64,000 bases of DNA, from the NCBI GenBank assembly GCA_050262155.1, contig CP189843.1:1178001-1242000 (forward strand). Reading direction: 5' to 3'. The notes under the pieces are model-generated. The model made no database searches, was not told the DNA's origin, and was given only the letters and a program-made list of their open reading frames with translations. The stretch's first letter is position 1, and each line of letters opens with the position of its first letter. Shown one piece after another: positions 26,039 to 35,170 of this stretch. The stretch is from Parvimonas sp000223315. Lineage in GTDB: Bacteria; Bacillota; Clostridia; Tissierellales; Peptoniphilaceae. A program made the translations under genes and the position numbers.

Positions 26039-26923
26039 TGCAAGTTTTGCGTTATTGAATACTAATCTGATGTTAGCTTCTAAGCTCTTTCCTTGTGTAA
26101 GTTTTTGAACTTTATCAAGTAGGAATGGTGTTGTGTCTTTTCCTTTTATTCCATTTTCATCTGCTTCTTTTAAAGCATCTAAAATTGTCTTGTCAATTAA
26201 ATTTCTATCCATTGAAAATTCTTCCGGAATAGGATTAGCAATTACAACTCCACCATTAAGCTCTAAATCCCATTTAGCTTTTAAAACTTTTGCAATTTCT
26301 TCTTCTGAATTTATTTTACTAACTTTAAAATCACTTTCTCTTGTGTAAAATGCTGGTAATATATTAGTTTGGTATCCATAAACAGGAACTCCCTTTGTTT
26401 CTAAATATTCTAAAGTAAGCCCCATATCTAAAATTGATTTACATCCTGCACAAATAACTGCAACATTTGTATTTCCTAATTCTTCAAGATCTGCCGAAAT
26501 ATCCATAGTAGTTTCTGCTCCTCTGTGAACTCCACCGATTCCACCAGTTGCAAAAACTTTAATTCCTGCCATTTCTGCACAAATCATTGTTGCAGCAACA
26601 GTTGTTGCTCCATTTAATTTATTAGCAACAACATAAGCTAAATCTCTTCTTGAAGTTTTTGTTACACTAAGTCCAGCTTTCCCGATTACTTCAATTTCTT
26701 CTTTTGTTAGCCCAACTTTAATTTCTCCATTTATAATAGCTATTGTAGCAGGAATTGCTCCATTTTCTCTAACAACTTTTTCAACTTCAAGAGCTGTTTC
26801 AACATTTTTAGGATAAGGCATACCATGTGATATTATTGTTGATTCCAAAGCTACAACCGGTTTATTTTCTTTAATTGCATTTTTTACTTCTTCACTAACT
26901 GTTAAATATTTTTCTAATTTCAT
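26003..26923 (-). CDS. psuG: Pseudouridine-5'-phosphate glycosidase
   Basis: Cleaves pseudouridine 5'-phosphate to uracil and ribose 5-phosphate. It has 306 residues with the family blocks VALESTIISHGMPYPKNVE, PATIAIINGEIKVGL, SRRDLAYV and FATGGIGGVHRGAETTMDIS; the catalytic Lys and metal ligands of the family fall in these blocks. The ATG at 26923 follows GGAGG; the frame runs on to a TTG at 26935 that overlaps this site. It overlaps the end of psuK by 29 bases, so the pair is coupled. Confidence 0.97.
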   Translation of the reverse strand: MKLEKYLTVSEEVKNAIKENKPVVALESTIISHGMPYPKNVETALEVEKVVRENGAIPATIAIINGEIKVGLTKEEIEVIGKAGLSVTKTSRRDLAYVVANKLNGATTVAATMICAEMAGIKVFATGGIGGVHRGAETTMDISADLEELGNTNVAVICAGCKSILDMGLTLEYLETKGVPVYGYQTNILPAFYTRESDFKVSKINSEEEIAKVLKAKWDLELNGGVVIANPIPEEFSMDRNLIDKTILDALKEADENGIKGKDTTPFLLDKVQKLTQGKSLEANIRLVFNNAKLASKIAIEYSKLA

Positions 26924-28013
26924 AACTTCCTCCAAAATTTAATAGATTTTTTTCACTTATATTTTTACTTACTGTATCCATAGATTGTGCTGTTATAAAT
27001 CCTGCGATATTTCCAAGTTTTGCACATTCTAAAATATCTTTTTCGTTAACAACTCCAAAGATTATTCCACTCATAGCTGAATCGCCACAGCCTGAAGTAT
27101 TTTCAATCTTTGGTTTTTCAGTTATCTTTACTATTCCATTCTCATTTTTATCAGCATATAAAATTCCTTTTTCCCCCATTGAAATAAAAACTTTTTGAAC
27201 GCCTTTTTCTAAAAATACATTCACTATTTTTTCTAAATCACTTTCATTTTCATAAGGAATGTCAGTTAATTCTTCTGCTTCATAAATATTCGGTTTTAAA
27301 AGATAGATGTACTTTAATAATTTCTTAATTTTTAAAGCCTTTTTTCTAGAAACACAATCTACAATTATCTTTGAATTAGGGCAATTTTTACAGATATATT
27401 CAAGGACATCTTCTCTTAAATTTGTATCCATAACTATATATTTATAACTCTTAATTAAATCAATTAGTTTAGAGATAAATTCAATATTGATTTCATCCAA
27501 AACTTCCATCGAAGAAATGGCAGTAAATAAATCATTATTTTCATCCAAAATAGAAATATAATTTGACATCCCTCTATTTGTTAAAAATTTACTGTTTGAA
27601 AAATCCAGCCCAATTTTTTTCAAATAATCTTTGATTTCTCTTGAATAGACATCATCACCAAATACAGAAATAAATTTATTTTCTATTCCCATTTTAAGTA
27701 AATTTTCAGCAATATTTTTACCAACTCCACCAAAAGAATATTCCAAAGTTCCGGGATTTGAGTCTTTCATATTTATTTTTTCAAAACTTTTTGCAATAAA
27801 ATCAATATTACATCCACCAATTACACAAACTTCTTTTGATAAATTCGAATTAATCACATAGGCTCTTCCGACCAAATATCCTTTTTTAATCAAATTTGAA
27901 ATATGAACTGCAACAGACGATCTCTTTATATTAAGTAAATCAGCTAGTTCATTTTGAGAAATATAAGGATTTTCTTTTATTATTTCTAAAAGTTCTTGCT
28001 CTCTTTTTGTCAT
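26895..28013 (-). CDS. psuK: Pseudouridine kinase with N-terminal helix-turn-helix (PfkB family)
   Basis: Phosphorylates pseudouridine to feed PsuG. It has 372 residues: a winged-helix domain at about 1-58 (NPYISQNELADLLNIKRSSV) fused to a PfkB ribokinase-like domain with GGCNIDF, YSFGGVGKNIAENL and NTSGCGDSAMSG (Asp as catalytic base). The DNA-binding fusion suggests it may also control its own operon in response to substrate. The ATG follows AAGGAGG. psuG follows directly. Confidence 0.9.
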   Translation of the reverse strand: MTKREQELLEIIKENPYISQNELADLLNIKRSSVAVHISNLIKKGYLVGRAYVINSNLSKEVCVIGGCNIDFIAKSFEKINMKDSNPGTLEYSFGGVGKNIAENLLKMGIENKFISVFGDDVYSREIKDYLKKIGLDFSNSKFLTNRGMSNYISILDENNDLFTAISSMEVLDEINIEFISKLIDLIKSYKYIVMDTNLREDVLEYICKNCPNSKIIVDCVSRKKALKIKKLLKYIYLLKPNIYEAEELTDIPYENESDLEKIVNVFLEKGVQKVFISMGEKGILYADKNENGIVKITEKPKIENTSGCGDSAMSGIIFGVVNEKDILECAKLGNIAGFITAQSMDTVSKNISEKNLLNFGGSYEIRKIFNS

Positions 28014-28041
28014 AATACCTCCTTAAACAACAGCTTATTAT

Positions 28042-28070
28042 ATTATATCAAATGTTTATATAAAAATCAA
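28042..28070 (-). promoter_or_regulatory. Promoter of psuK-psuG
   Basis: Minus-strand TTGATT (28065-28070) and TATAAT (28042-28047) are 17 bases apart, followed by TATAATA-rich sequence up to the ribosome binding site. Confidence 0.75.
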
Positions 28071-28170
28071 TATTTTTAAATAAAAATATTAAAATAATAA
28101 ATGATAGATAGCTGTTAAGATATTTACCTTTAACGTCTAGCTATTTAACGAAGTATTATCCCTTATACTC

Positions 28171-28245
28171 AAGAAAAACATCACCCTTCCTCGATACTTT
28201 GCATCGGGCGGGTACCCGAGAACCTTGTTGCTTCGCAATAAAAAA
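28171..28245 (-). repeat. Family-2 palindromic element, copy 2
   Basis: In minus orientation it reads ATTGCGAAGCAACAAGG, then GGTTCTCGGGTACCCG, then CCCGATGCAAAGTATCGAGG and AAGGGTGATG. It starts immediately after the T-tract of the rpsU terminator, as the other copies do after their terminators. Confidence 0.85.
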
Positions 28246-28268
28246 AGTCCTTAAAATAAAGGACTTTA
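28239..28268 (-). terminator. Intrinsic terminator after rpsU
   Basis: Stem AAGTCCTT / AAGGACTT with a short AT loop is followed by a T-run on the minus strand. Confidence 0.88.
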
Positions 28269-28298
28269 GTTAATTCAAAAAATTAAATTTTAAACAGC

Positions 28299-28478
28299 TT
28301 AGAATTTTTTCTTTTTTCTTCTTGCTGCCTCTGATTTTTTCTTTCTCTTTACACTTGGCTTTTCGTAATGTTCTCTTTTTCTATATTCTGAAAGCACTCC
28401 AGCACGTGCACATTGTCTTTTAAATCTTTTCAACGCATTATCCAAAGATTCGTTTTCGCCAACTCTGATTTCTGCCAT
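28299..28478 (-). CDS. rpsU: 30S ribosomal protein S21
   Basis: A 59-residue basic protein beginning MAEIRVGENESLDNALKRFK and ending in a lysine/arginine-rich tail (RRKKKKF), the standard S21 sequence. S21 helps the 30S subunit bind mRNA. The ATG at 28478 is preceded by GAGGGGGG. It has its own promoter and terminator and stands alone. Confidence 0.96.
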   Translation of the reverse strand: MAEIRVGENESLDNALKRFKRQCARAGVLSEYRKREHYEKPSVKRKKKSEAARRKKKKF

Positions 28479-28529
28479 GATATCCCCCCTCTCTTATATA
28501 GACAAACTGTCTTGAGAAATAACATAAAT

Positions 28530-28558
28530 ATTATACAACAAAAATGATATAAATTCAA
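28530..28558 (-). promoter_or_regulatory. Promoter of rpsU
   Basis: Minus-strand TTGAAT (28553-28558) and TATAAT (28530-28535) are 17 bases apart. The leader has a small AGACA-GTT-TGTCT hairpin at about 28501-28513. Confidence 0.8.
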
Positions 28559-28625
28559 GTAAATTCACTATATTTTTTCAGTATAATTGATAAAATTTAT
28601 AAAAAATTTTAAGATAATTTTAATT

Positions 28626-28967
28626 TTAGCCCGGTGGCCAATTTAAACTACGTCCTGCAAGAACGTGAAAATGTAAATGCTTAACAGTTTGTCCACCGTC
28701 TTCATTACAATTATTTATAATTCTATAACCTGATTCATCAAATCCCATTCCCTTTGCAAGTTTGGAAATTTTTAAAAATATCTTTCCAACTACTTCAGAA
28801 TTTTCCTTATCTACGAAATTACAAGATTCAATATGTTTTTTAGGGATTACTAAAAAATGAATCGGAGCTTGAGGGGATAAATCATTAAATGCAATTATAT
28901 CATCATCTTCATAAATTTTATTTGATGGAATTTCTCCATTAACAATTTTGCAAAATATACAATCCAT
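28626..28967 (-). CDS. HIT family nucleotide-binding hydrolase (Hint-like)
   Basis: A 113-residue histidine triad protein, likely a purine nucleoside phosphoramidase. The triad HLHFHV has His97, His99 and His101; an N-terminal CIFCKIVNGEIPSNKIYEDD gives two of the zinc-type cysteines (Cys3, Cys6) seen in many bacterial Hint proteins. The ATG at 28967 follows GGAGGTGAG; the longer frame to 29003 has no site. A promoter and a palindromic leader lie upstream. Confidence 0.93.
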   Translation of the reverse strand: MDCIFCKIVNGEIPSNKIYEDDDIIAFNDLSPQAPIHFLVIPKKHIESCNFVDKENSEVVGKIFLKISKLAKGMGFDESGYRIINNCNEDGGQTVKHLHFHVLAGRSLNWPPG

Positions 28968-29001
28968 TATCTCACCTCCATATAATAAATATATCAAAAT
29001 C

Positions 29002-29022
29002 AAAATAGATAGAATCTATTTT
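29002..29022. promoter_or_regulatory. Perfect palindrome in the HIT gene leader (candidate operator)
   Basis: AAAATAGAT-AGA-ATCTATTTT, nine-base arms around three bases, sits just downstream of the predicted transcription start of the HIT gene. The position suits a repressor site; a hairpin in the mRNA is the alternative. Confidence 0.5.
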
Positions 29023-29033
29023 AATTATTGTAT

Positions 29034-29062
29034 ATTATAACATATACCAACTATCTTTACAA
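29034..29062 (-). promoter_or_regulatory. Promoter of the HIT gene
   Basis: Minus-strand TTGTAA (29057-29062) and TATAAT (29034-29039) are 17 bases apart. Confidence 0.75.
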
Positions 29063-29109
29063 CAAAACAATACTCATACAAACACAAAAACTCTCCATTT
29101 TTATAGAAG

Positions 29110-30489
29110 TTATATTTTATACATGCTTCCAATATCTATAAGCTCAACATTGTCTTCAATTTTAAATTTTTCAAATCCTGATAAACTTGTAATCCAATAA
29201 TGTGCTTTTTTATATCTAAAATTGTAAGACTTACTAATCAAATTATCTAAAATATCTTGTTTAACTTTGCTATTATTCCACTTAGCTTCGACAAATAAAA
29301 ATTCATTTTCATTATTATAAGCCAACATATCAATTTCCGACTCTTTTTTTAACTCTTTATCTGTTCCCCACCAATTACCATAATCAGTTGGAATAAATAA
29401 AAATTTTGATTTTTTTAATCTCTCTTCAAAATATTCAATAGAGATTTTTTCAAAAACATCTCCCATATAATCATTCAAATTTTTTTCTATGCTTTCATAT
29501 AAAACTTCTCCCAGTCCTATATTTATCATATTTAAGTTGGTTTGAACAAATTTATACCAAAATAGAAACATAGTATCTTTTATAACATAAATAGGTCTTT
29601 TTGTTTTTCTATTGAGTACAGGCGTCTTTTTTTCTATAATTCCAAGCTCTATAAGAGAATTTAGATAATGAGCTAAACCACCACTAACTACATTTAATTT
29701 TGTGGATATTTCATTTAGTTTACTAGCTCCTGCGGAAATAGAAAATAAAATATCATTATAAAACTTTGGCTGTCTTAATTCTTGTTTTAATAGATTAAGA
29801 GGTTCTTCATACAAACGACCATTTGGTTTTAAAAAAATATTTATTATATTTTCTTTTAAAGACAAATTTTCGTCAAAAAATGTTAAATATTCAGCAACCC
29901 CATTAGTTAATCCAAAAACTATTGATTTTTCTTTATCTGAATATGAATTGACAAACTCTCCGGATTCCAAATAATTAAAAGCATTTATTTTAAATTGACT
30001 TGTTCTTCTTCCATACAAAGGACTCTTGTACCCTAAAACTTGTTCTTCCATAAAACTCATAGATGACCCACAAAGTATAAGAAATAATTTACTTTTTTCT
30101 CTATATTCATCTATCAAATTTTGTATTAATGATGAAATATATGGTGCTGATTCAGCTAAATAAGGAAATTCATCAATAACAAAAATTATCCTTTTATCTA
30201 TACTATATTGAAATAAATATCTTAATGCACTTTCGAAATTACTGAAATCAGGTAATCCCTCTAAATTTCCACAAGTCTTATATATCGCTTTTGAAATTAA
30301 ACTAAGATTTATTAACTCATTTGATTCAGTAGCAACAAAATAATAGCCCTCTTTGTCTTTTATAAATTCTTGAATTAAATAGGTTTTTCCAACTCTTCGT
30401 CTTCCATATATTACAGATAAGGCAAATTTTCCATTTTCATATTCTAAATTTAACTCTTTTAGTTCATATTTTCTTCCAATAAATTTCAT
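29110..30489 (-). CDS. AAA-type ATPase with DUF234 C-terminal domain
   Basis: A 459-residue protein of the archaeal-ATPase/DUF234 group. Its N-terminus FIGRKYELKELNLEYENGKF leads to the P-loop YGRRRVGKTYLIQEF (about 30-43), and the Walker B is IIFVIDEFPYLAE. A winged helix (KLNEISTKLNVVSGGLAHYL) follows, then a C-terminal region with SEIDMLAYN and LFVEAKW that looks like a PD-(D/E)XK nuclease core. The family is common and patchily distributed, but its function is not established; it is sometimes treated as mobile. The ATG follows GAGGTGA. It stands alone between terminated units. Confidence 0.85.
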   Translation of the reverse strand: MKFIGRKYELKELNLEYENGKFALSVIYGRRRVGKTYLIQEFIKDKEGYYFVATESNELINLSLISKAIYKTCGNLEGLPDFSNFESALRYLFQYSIDKRIIFVIDEFPYLAESAPYISSLIQNLIDEYREKSKLFLILCGSSMSFMEEQVLGYKSPLYGRRTSQFKINAFNYLESGEFVNSYSDKEKSIVFGLTNGVAEYLTFFDENLSLKENIINIFLKPNGRLYEEPLNLLKQELRQPKFYNDILFSISAGASKLNEISTKLNVVSGGLAHYLNSLIELGIIEKKTPVLNRKTKRPIYVIKDTMFLFWYKFVQTNLNMINIGLGEVLYESIEKNLNDYMGDVFEKISIEYFEERLKKSKFLFIPTDYGNWWGTDKELKKESEIDMLAYNNENEFLFVEAKWNNSKVKQDILDNLISKSYNFRYKKAHYWITSLSGFEKFKIEDNVELIDIGSMYKI

Positions 30490-30515
30490 AAAATCACCTC
30501 AATATAATTATAATA

Positions 30516-30558
30516 TAAAAAAACACGATATGCAATAGTATATTATTGCATATCGTGT
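30516..30558 (-). terminator. Strong intrinsic terminator after pncA
   Basis: A perfect 15-base stem ACACGATATGCAATA / TATTGCATATCGTGT with a six-base loop, followed by T's on the minus strand. Confidence 0.93.
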
Positions 30559-30593
30559 TGTTGCGTTTTTTGCTTAATTAAATAATTTATTTT

Positions 30594-31106
30594 TTACAAA
30601 ATATCAACTTGACACATTTTCATAGCTTCTAATGCTGTGTTATGACTTTGTGGAGTAACTCCCGCACAACATTTACTATCTACAATTAATTCAACTTCAG
30701 GTAAAAATCCTTTAATCATTAAAGTATTTACAATCACACAAATATCTGTGCAAATCCCAACAAATTCTATACTTTCAATTTTCTCTTTTTCGTTTATGCT
30801 TTTTAAATACTCAACCAAGTTGCTAGAGCCAAAACCTGCTTTTTCAAAAATTTTACAGTTTTCTTTATAGATACCTTCTCTGATTTTCCAAGCGTCAGTT
30901 CCTTTAATACAATGTTTTATAGGAAGTTTTCTTCCCTCTTGTGTATTTAAGTAATTATCATCGTGAGTATCCATTGTATAAATAATTTCTCCGTCAAAGT
31001 TTTTAATTTTTTCCTTTAATTTAGGAATCATATTTATAGCCTCTTGAGTTCCCAACTTACCATCAACAAAATCATTTTGAACATCAATAACAACTAATAT
31101 TTTCAT
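30594..31106 (-). CDS. pncA: Nicotinamidase / isochorismatase-like cysteine hydrolase
   Basis: Probably deamidates nicotinamide to nicotinate for NAD salvage. It has 170 residues. The catalytic triad is Asp8 (VVIDVQNDFVDG), Lys89 (IFEKAGFGSS) and Cys123 (CTDICVIVN); DTHDD and KHC supply likely metal ligands (Asp46, His48, His65). The ATG follows GGAGGCTGG. It is 67 bases behind the MATE gene and probably the last gene of the GNAT-topA-MATE-pncA run, with a strong terminator. Confidence 0.88.
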   Translation of the reverse strand: MKILVVIDVQNDFVDGKLGTQEAINMIPKLKEKIKNFDGEIIYTMDTHDDNYLNTQEGRKLPIKHCIKGTDAWKIREGIYKENCKIFEKAGFGSSNLVEYLKSINEKEKIESIEFVGICTDICVIVNTLMIKGFLPEVELIVDSKCCAGVTPQSHNTALEAMKMCQVDIL

Positions 31107-31173
31107 AACCAGCCTCCAAAAGTTTTTTATAAAAAAATCTAAATATTTTAACTAAATAAATTATATACATTAT

Positions 31174-32505
31174 TTAATCTTTTGTCAAATTATAAAATTC
31201 ATCAGTTACAATATATCTATAATATTTCAAAAATATTACACTCAAGATAAATTCATTCACAAATTGTGAAAATGCAACTCCAAATAGAGATAAATCAAAA
31301 ATTTGTGTTAATATCAACATTAAAATAAGGCTTAAGATATTTACTCCTGCAGTTGTTTTTAATAAAAACATATTTTTATTCAAACCTTGTAAAGCACATT
31401 TATATATGTATGAATATGAACTACAAATATTTGCAATTAAGAAAAATATCAAAAATTTTGTAGCAATATTTTGTACAGAAACGTCATCTGTAATAAGTTT
31501 AGGTAAATATTCTCTAAAAATAAAGAATAATGCACTTCCAAAGATAAATAATATAGTTGTAATTTTAACTGATATTTTAGGATAATCTATCAAATTTCTA
31601 ATGTTTTTCTCTCCGGAACTTATGCTTATTAAACTCAAAGTCGCAGAACCATAGATATGTTTAAAAGTAAATAAAAACATAATTAAATTTGTAATTATTG
31701 AATATCCAGCAAATTCGTTATTGCCTATTCTAATAACAATCATATTGAAAATAATGACAAAAATAGTTCCGTCAAAAATTTCCTGTATCATAATAGGAAA
31801 AGCTAATTTAAAATGATTAATTCCATTTATAAAATAGCTTTTTAATAATTCAAATTTTAAATTTAATTTATTTTTCAATACAAAAATATAAATAAAAAGA
31901 TTTACAAACATTGAAAAAACTGTAGTAAATCCGACCATAGTAATTCCAAATTTTGGGAAACCAAACTTTCCAAGAACGAACAAATAATCTAAACCCAGAT
32001 TTAAAACTGAAGAAACAGTAGATCCTATTAAAATCCACTTTGTCATATTTGAAATTCTAAAATATGCCCCAAATGTAAATAAACATAGTTGTAATAAGAC
32101 ACAAAAACTCATAGGATATGAGAACAAAATCCCCTGTTCCAAAGTTTCTCCGGACAAATTATAGAATATTTTTAAAAAATATGTCTTTCCGAGCAACATC
32201 AATAATAAGAATAAAATTCCCATAAAAATATTGATAGCAAGAGATGAAAAGAATTCATAATTTAGACCTTTTTCATCTCCCTGTCCCAGTTTTTCTCCAA
32301 GTTTTGTATTTATAATTATTGCAGTCGCCCCTAAAACTCCACTTATTGTATATAATGTTGAAGAAATCAAATTTACCGCATTAAATGCAGGTGTTGAAAC
32401 TCTTGCAACGATAGCAATATCGGATAACTCCAAAATATAACTTAAAATAAAATTTACCATAAGTGGAAAAGCGAATTTGTTAAGTTCTAATCTTTTATTT
32501 TTCAT
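31174..32505 (-). CDS. MATE family efflux transporter
   Basis: A 443-residue membrane protein with twelve predicted helices in two related halves, as in multidrug and toxic compound extrusion pumps driven by sodium or protons. The opening LELNKFAFPLMVNFILSYIL and the SDIAIVARVS stretch at the first helices are typical. The ATG overlaps the last codons of topA by 11 bases, and the ribosome binding region lies within the topA 3' end, so the two are coupled. The substrate cannot be inferred. Confidence 0.9.
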   Translation of the reverse strand: MKNKRLELNKFAFPLMVNFILSYILELSDIAIVARVSTPAFNAVNLISSTLYTISGVLGATAIIINTKLGEKLGQGDEKGLNYEFFSSLAINIFMGILFLLLMLLGKTYFLKIFYNLSGETLEQGILFSYPMSFCVLLQLCLFTFGAYFRISNMTKWILIGSTVSSVLNLGLDYLFVLGKFGFPKFGITMVGFTTVFSMFVNLFIYIFVLKNKLNLKFELLKSYFINGINHFKLAFPIMIQEIFDGTIFVIIFNMIVIRIGNNEFAGYSIITNLIMFLFTFKHIYGSATLSLISISSGEKNIRNLIDYPKISVKITTILFIFGSALFFIFREYLPKLITDDVSVQNIATKFLIFFLIANICSSYSYIYKCALQGLNKNMFLLKTTAGVNILSLILMLILTQIFDLSLFGVAFSQFVNEFILSVIFLKYYRYIVTDEFYNLTKD

Positions 32506-34588
32506 TTTTCTTTTTCTTTAAATCAATCTCAAAATCGCAATTTTCATCGGAACATTTTAGTGCATGTTTAAATCTGTTTTTAACTTCAACTAAGAATTTT
32601 CCACATTTTTCACATTTTTTATCAGCTATAGGCTTGTCCCAAATTGCATAATCACATTCAGGATAATTTTCACAACCGTAAAAAACTTTTCTCTTTTTGG
32701 ATATTTTTTCTATTATTCTTCCACCACATTTAGGACATTTTACCCCAGTATCTTTAACTTCCTTTTTTATATAATTACAATCAGGAAATCCGCTACAACC
32801 GATAAATCTACCGAATTTTGTCTTTTTGACAACTAAATTTTTACCACATTGTGGACATTTTTCATCAAGAACTTCATCTTTTATTTTATAATCCTCTGAA
32901 TCCCCCTCAGACTTTTTCAAAAATGTTTCAAAAACAGCATAGAAGTCAGAAATAACTTTTTTCCAATCCTTTTTATTCTCAGCTATTTCATCAAGTTTTT
33001 CTTCCATTTCCATTGTAAATTTTTCATTTATAATTGTTTCAAAGTTGGAAACTAAAAACTTATTTACATTTTTTCCAAGCTCTGTAGGAATTATTTTTTT
33101 ATTCTCAATTAAAATATAAAATCTGCTTGTCAAACTGTTTATAATACTAGCATAAGTACTAGGTCTTCCAATTCCGTTTTCTTCAAGTTTTTTAACCAAA
33201 GTAGCCTCTGTAAAATTGGCAACCGGTTTTGTAAAATGTTGACTTTTTTCTATTTTTTCTGCATTTATTACATCTTTAACTTCTAATTTAGGCAATGGTT
33301 CATCTTTAATATCACTTGAAGTATATATTTTTGAAAATCCGTCAAATAAAGTGTATCTTCCATTTAATTTATAGATACAATTATTAGAATTTAAAACTAT
33401 TTGTGTGCTTTCATAACTTTCTGCCTTCATTTGAGAAGCGACTGTTCTTTCCCAAATCAATTTATATAGTTTATATTGATTTGCAGTTAAATAGCTTTTT
33501 ATTTTTTCAGGACTTCTAAAAATACTACTTGGTCTAACACCCTCATGAGCATCTTGTGAATTTTTTTTCTTTAAATTGTACTCATTACCTTTACTTGCAT
33601 AATTTTTCCCATAATTTTCGGTAATATACTCAATTGCCTCTGCAACTATTTCTGATGAAATTCTAGTTGAGTCAGTTCTCATATATGAAATTAAACCGAC
33701 AGAGCCTTCTTTACCAACATTAATCCCTTCATAAAGTTGTTGAGCAATACTCATAGTCATTGAGCTTGAAAAACCTAATTTTCTTCCCGCTTCTTGTTGT
33801 AATGTACTTGTAGTAAAAGGTGGTTGTGGTTTTCTCTCTTTTTTTACCTTTTTTACATCTTCCACGATAAAATTATCTTTATCTGTTTTTTCTACAACTT
33901 TTAAAGCCTCTTTTTCATTTTTTATTTCTTTTTTTACTATTTTTTTATTTTCATATTCTCCATAATATAGTGATTTAAACTCTATATTTTGGACATTATG
34001 TATCCCTTCGATCTTCCAAAATTCTTCAGGAACAAAATTATCTATCTCTTCTTGACGTTCACAGATAATTTTTAAAGTTGCAGATTGAACACGACCTGCA
34101 GAAAGTCCACTCTTTATTTTTTTCCAAAGAATCGGAGATAGTTTATATCCTACAAGTCTGTCTAAAACTCTTCTGGCTTGTTGAGAATTTACTAAATTCA
34201 TATCTATTTTTCTTGAATTTTTTATAGATTCTTTGATACTCTTTTTAGTAATTTCGTGAAATTCTATTCTGTTATTATCATTAATATCAAGACCTAAAAG
34301 GTAGGCTATATGCCAAGAAATTGCTTCTCCCTCTCTGTCGGGGTCGGTTGCAAGATATATATTTTCAGAATTTTTATAAAGTTCTTTTAATTCTTTAATC
34401 TTAGACGCTTTTCCTCTTACATTTATATATTCAGGTTCAAAATTATTTTCTATATCTATCCCCATTTTGCTTTTAGGTAAATCTCTTATATGTCCAACAC
34501 TTGCTACAACCTTATAATTACTTCCAAGCATTTTGCTAACTGTTTTAGCTTTTGTTGGAGATTCTACTATAACTAAATTTTTATACAA
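32495..34588 (-). CDS. topA: DNA topoisomerase I
   Basis: Type IA enzyme that relaxes negative supercoils. It has 697 residues: Toprim domain (LVIVESPTKAKTVSKMLG, DPDREGEAISWH), the cleavage domain with the active-site Tyr in GLISYMRTDSTR, and three C-terminal C4 zinc ribbons (CPQCGK, CPKCGG, CEKCGK). The start is taken as TTG at 34588, six bases after AAGGAG; the frame runs upstream to another TTG at 34606 without a site. It follows the GNAT gene closely. Confidence 0.96.
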   Translation of the reverse strand: MYKNLVIVESPTKAKTVSKMLGSNYKVVASVGHIRDLPKSKMGIDIENNFEPEYINVRGKASKIKELKELYKNSENIYLATDPDREGEAISWHIAYLLGLDINDNNRIEFHEITKKSIKESIKNSRKIDMNLVNSQQARRVLDRLVGYKLSPILWKKIKSGLSAGRVQSATLKIICERQEEIDNFVPEEFWKIEGIHNVQNIEFKSLYYGEYENKKIVKKEIKNEKEALKVVEKTDKDNFIVEDVKKVKKERKPQPPFTTSTLQQEAGRKLGFSSSMTMSIAQQLYEGINVGKEGSVGLISYMRTDSTRISSEIVAEAIEYITENYGKNYASKGNEYNLKKKNSQDAHEGVRPSSIFRSPEKIKSYLTANQYKLYKLIWERTVASQMKAESYESTQIVLNSNNCIYKLNGRYTLFDGFSKIYTSSDIKDEPLPKLEVKDVINAEKIEKSQHFTKPVANFTEATLVKKLEENGIGRPSTYASIINSLTSRFYILIENKKIIPTELGKNVNKFLVSNFETIINEKFTMEMEEKLDEIAENKKDWKKVISDFYAVFETFLKKSEGDSEDYKIKDEVLDEKCPQCGKNLVVKKTKFGRFIGCSGFPDCNYIKKEVKDTGVKCPKCGGRIIEKISKKRKVFYGCENYPECDYAIWDKPIADKKCEKCGKFLVEVKNRFKHALKCSDENCDFEIDLKKKKNEK

Positions 34589-34598
34589 AACTAACTCC

Positions 34599-35042
34599 TT
34601 ATACAATCTTACTCATTGAAATATGTTCTATTCCAACTTCAACAAAAATATCATCATTATCTTTAGTATAACCTAACATTTCATAAAATGTCATTGCATG
34701 ATATTGCGCCGAAAATCTAATTGTCTTCTTTTCATTTTCTTTTTTAAATTTTTTTACAGTTTCTTCCATACTTATAAATAAAAACTTTCCTACTCCTTTT
34801 CCTCTGCAAGATTTCTTTACACAGGCTCTTCCAAAATAGACAATGTCTTTATTTATATTCATAATCCTTGCAGTAGCAAGAAGCTCATCTCCTTCAAAAA
34901 CTCCAACATGAATTGTATCTTCTAAACTATCTCTATCATCAACTTCATATTCAAGCGGAACTTTTTGTTCATCTACGAAAACTTCCTCTCGCAAAGCGAA
35001 TGCCTTTTCCATTTCTTCGCTTTTTAATATTCTATATTCCAT
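34599..35042 (-). CDS. GNAT family N-acetyltransferase
   Basis: It has 147 residues. The acetyl-CoA-binding motif is RACVKKSCRGKGVGKFLFIS, with EYEVDDRDSLEDTIHVGVFE ahead of it, resembling the YjcF/ElaA group of small acetyltransferases. The ATG follows CGGAGATG. It appears to be the first gene of an operon with topA, the MATE pump and pncA. The substrate is unknown. Confidence 0.88.
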   Translation of the reverse strand: MEYRILKSEEMEKAFALREEVFVDEQKVPLEYEVDDRDSLEDTIHVGVFEGDELLATARIMNINKDIVYFGRACVKKSCRGKGVGKFLFISMEETVKKFKKENEKKTIRFSAQYHAMTFYEMLGYTKDNDDIFVEVGIEHISMSKIV

Positions 35043-35076
35043 AAAAACATCTCCGTATAATCTATAAACTCTCTAT

Positions 35077-35105
35077 ATGTTATATAATTTAATTAATTTT
35101 GTCAA
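35077..35105 (-). promoter_or_regulatory. Promoter of the GNAT-topA-MATE-pncA run
   Basis: Minus-strand perfect TTGACA (35100-35105) with TAACAT (35077-35082) 17 bases on. Confidence 0.65.
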
Positions 35106-35128
35106 TATATTTTTATAATTTCACAATT

Positions 35129-35158
35129 AAAAAAGTGTCAATTTTAAAAAATTGACAC
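35129..35158 (-). terminator. Intrinsic terminator after the flavin reductase gene
   Basis: Stem GTGTCAATTTT / AAAATTGACAC is followed by TTTTTTAA on the minus strand. Confidence 0.9.
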
Positions 35159-35170
35159 AAAAATTTAATT

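Noticed and set aside
30523..30558. Long perfect palindrome as an attachment site or IS end
   Set aside because: It is a single copy, lies right after pncA and has a T-tract on the proper side, so it is a terminator.
34588..34606. Longer topA start that overlaps the GNAT gene
   Set aside because: The TTG at 34606 precedes the AAGGAG site; the TTG at 34588 is correctly spaced after it.
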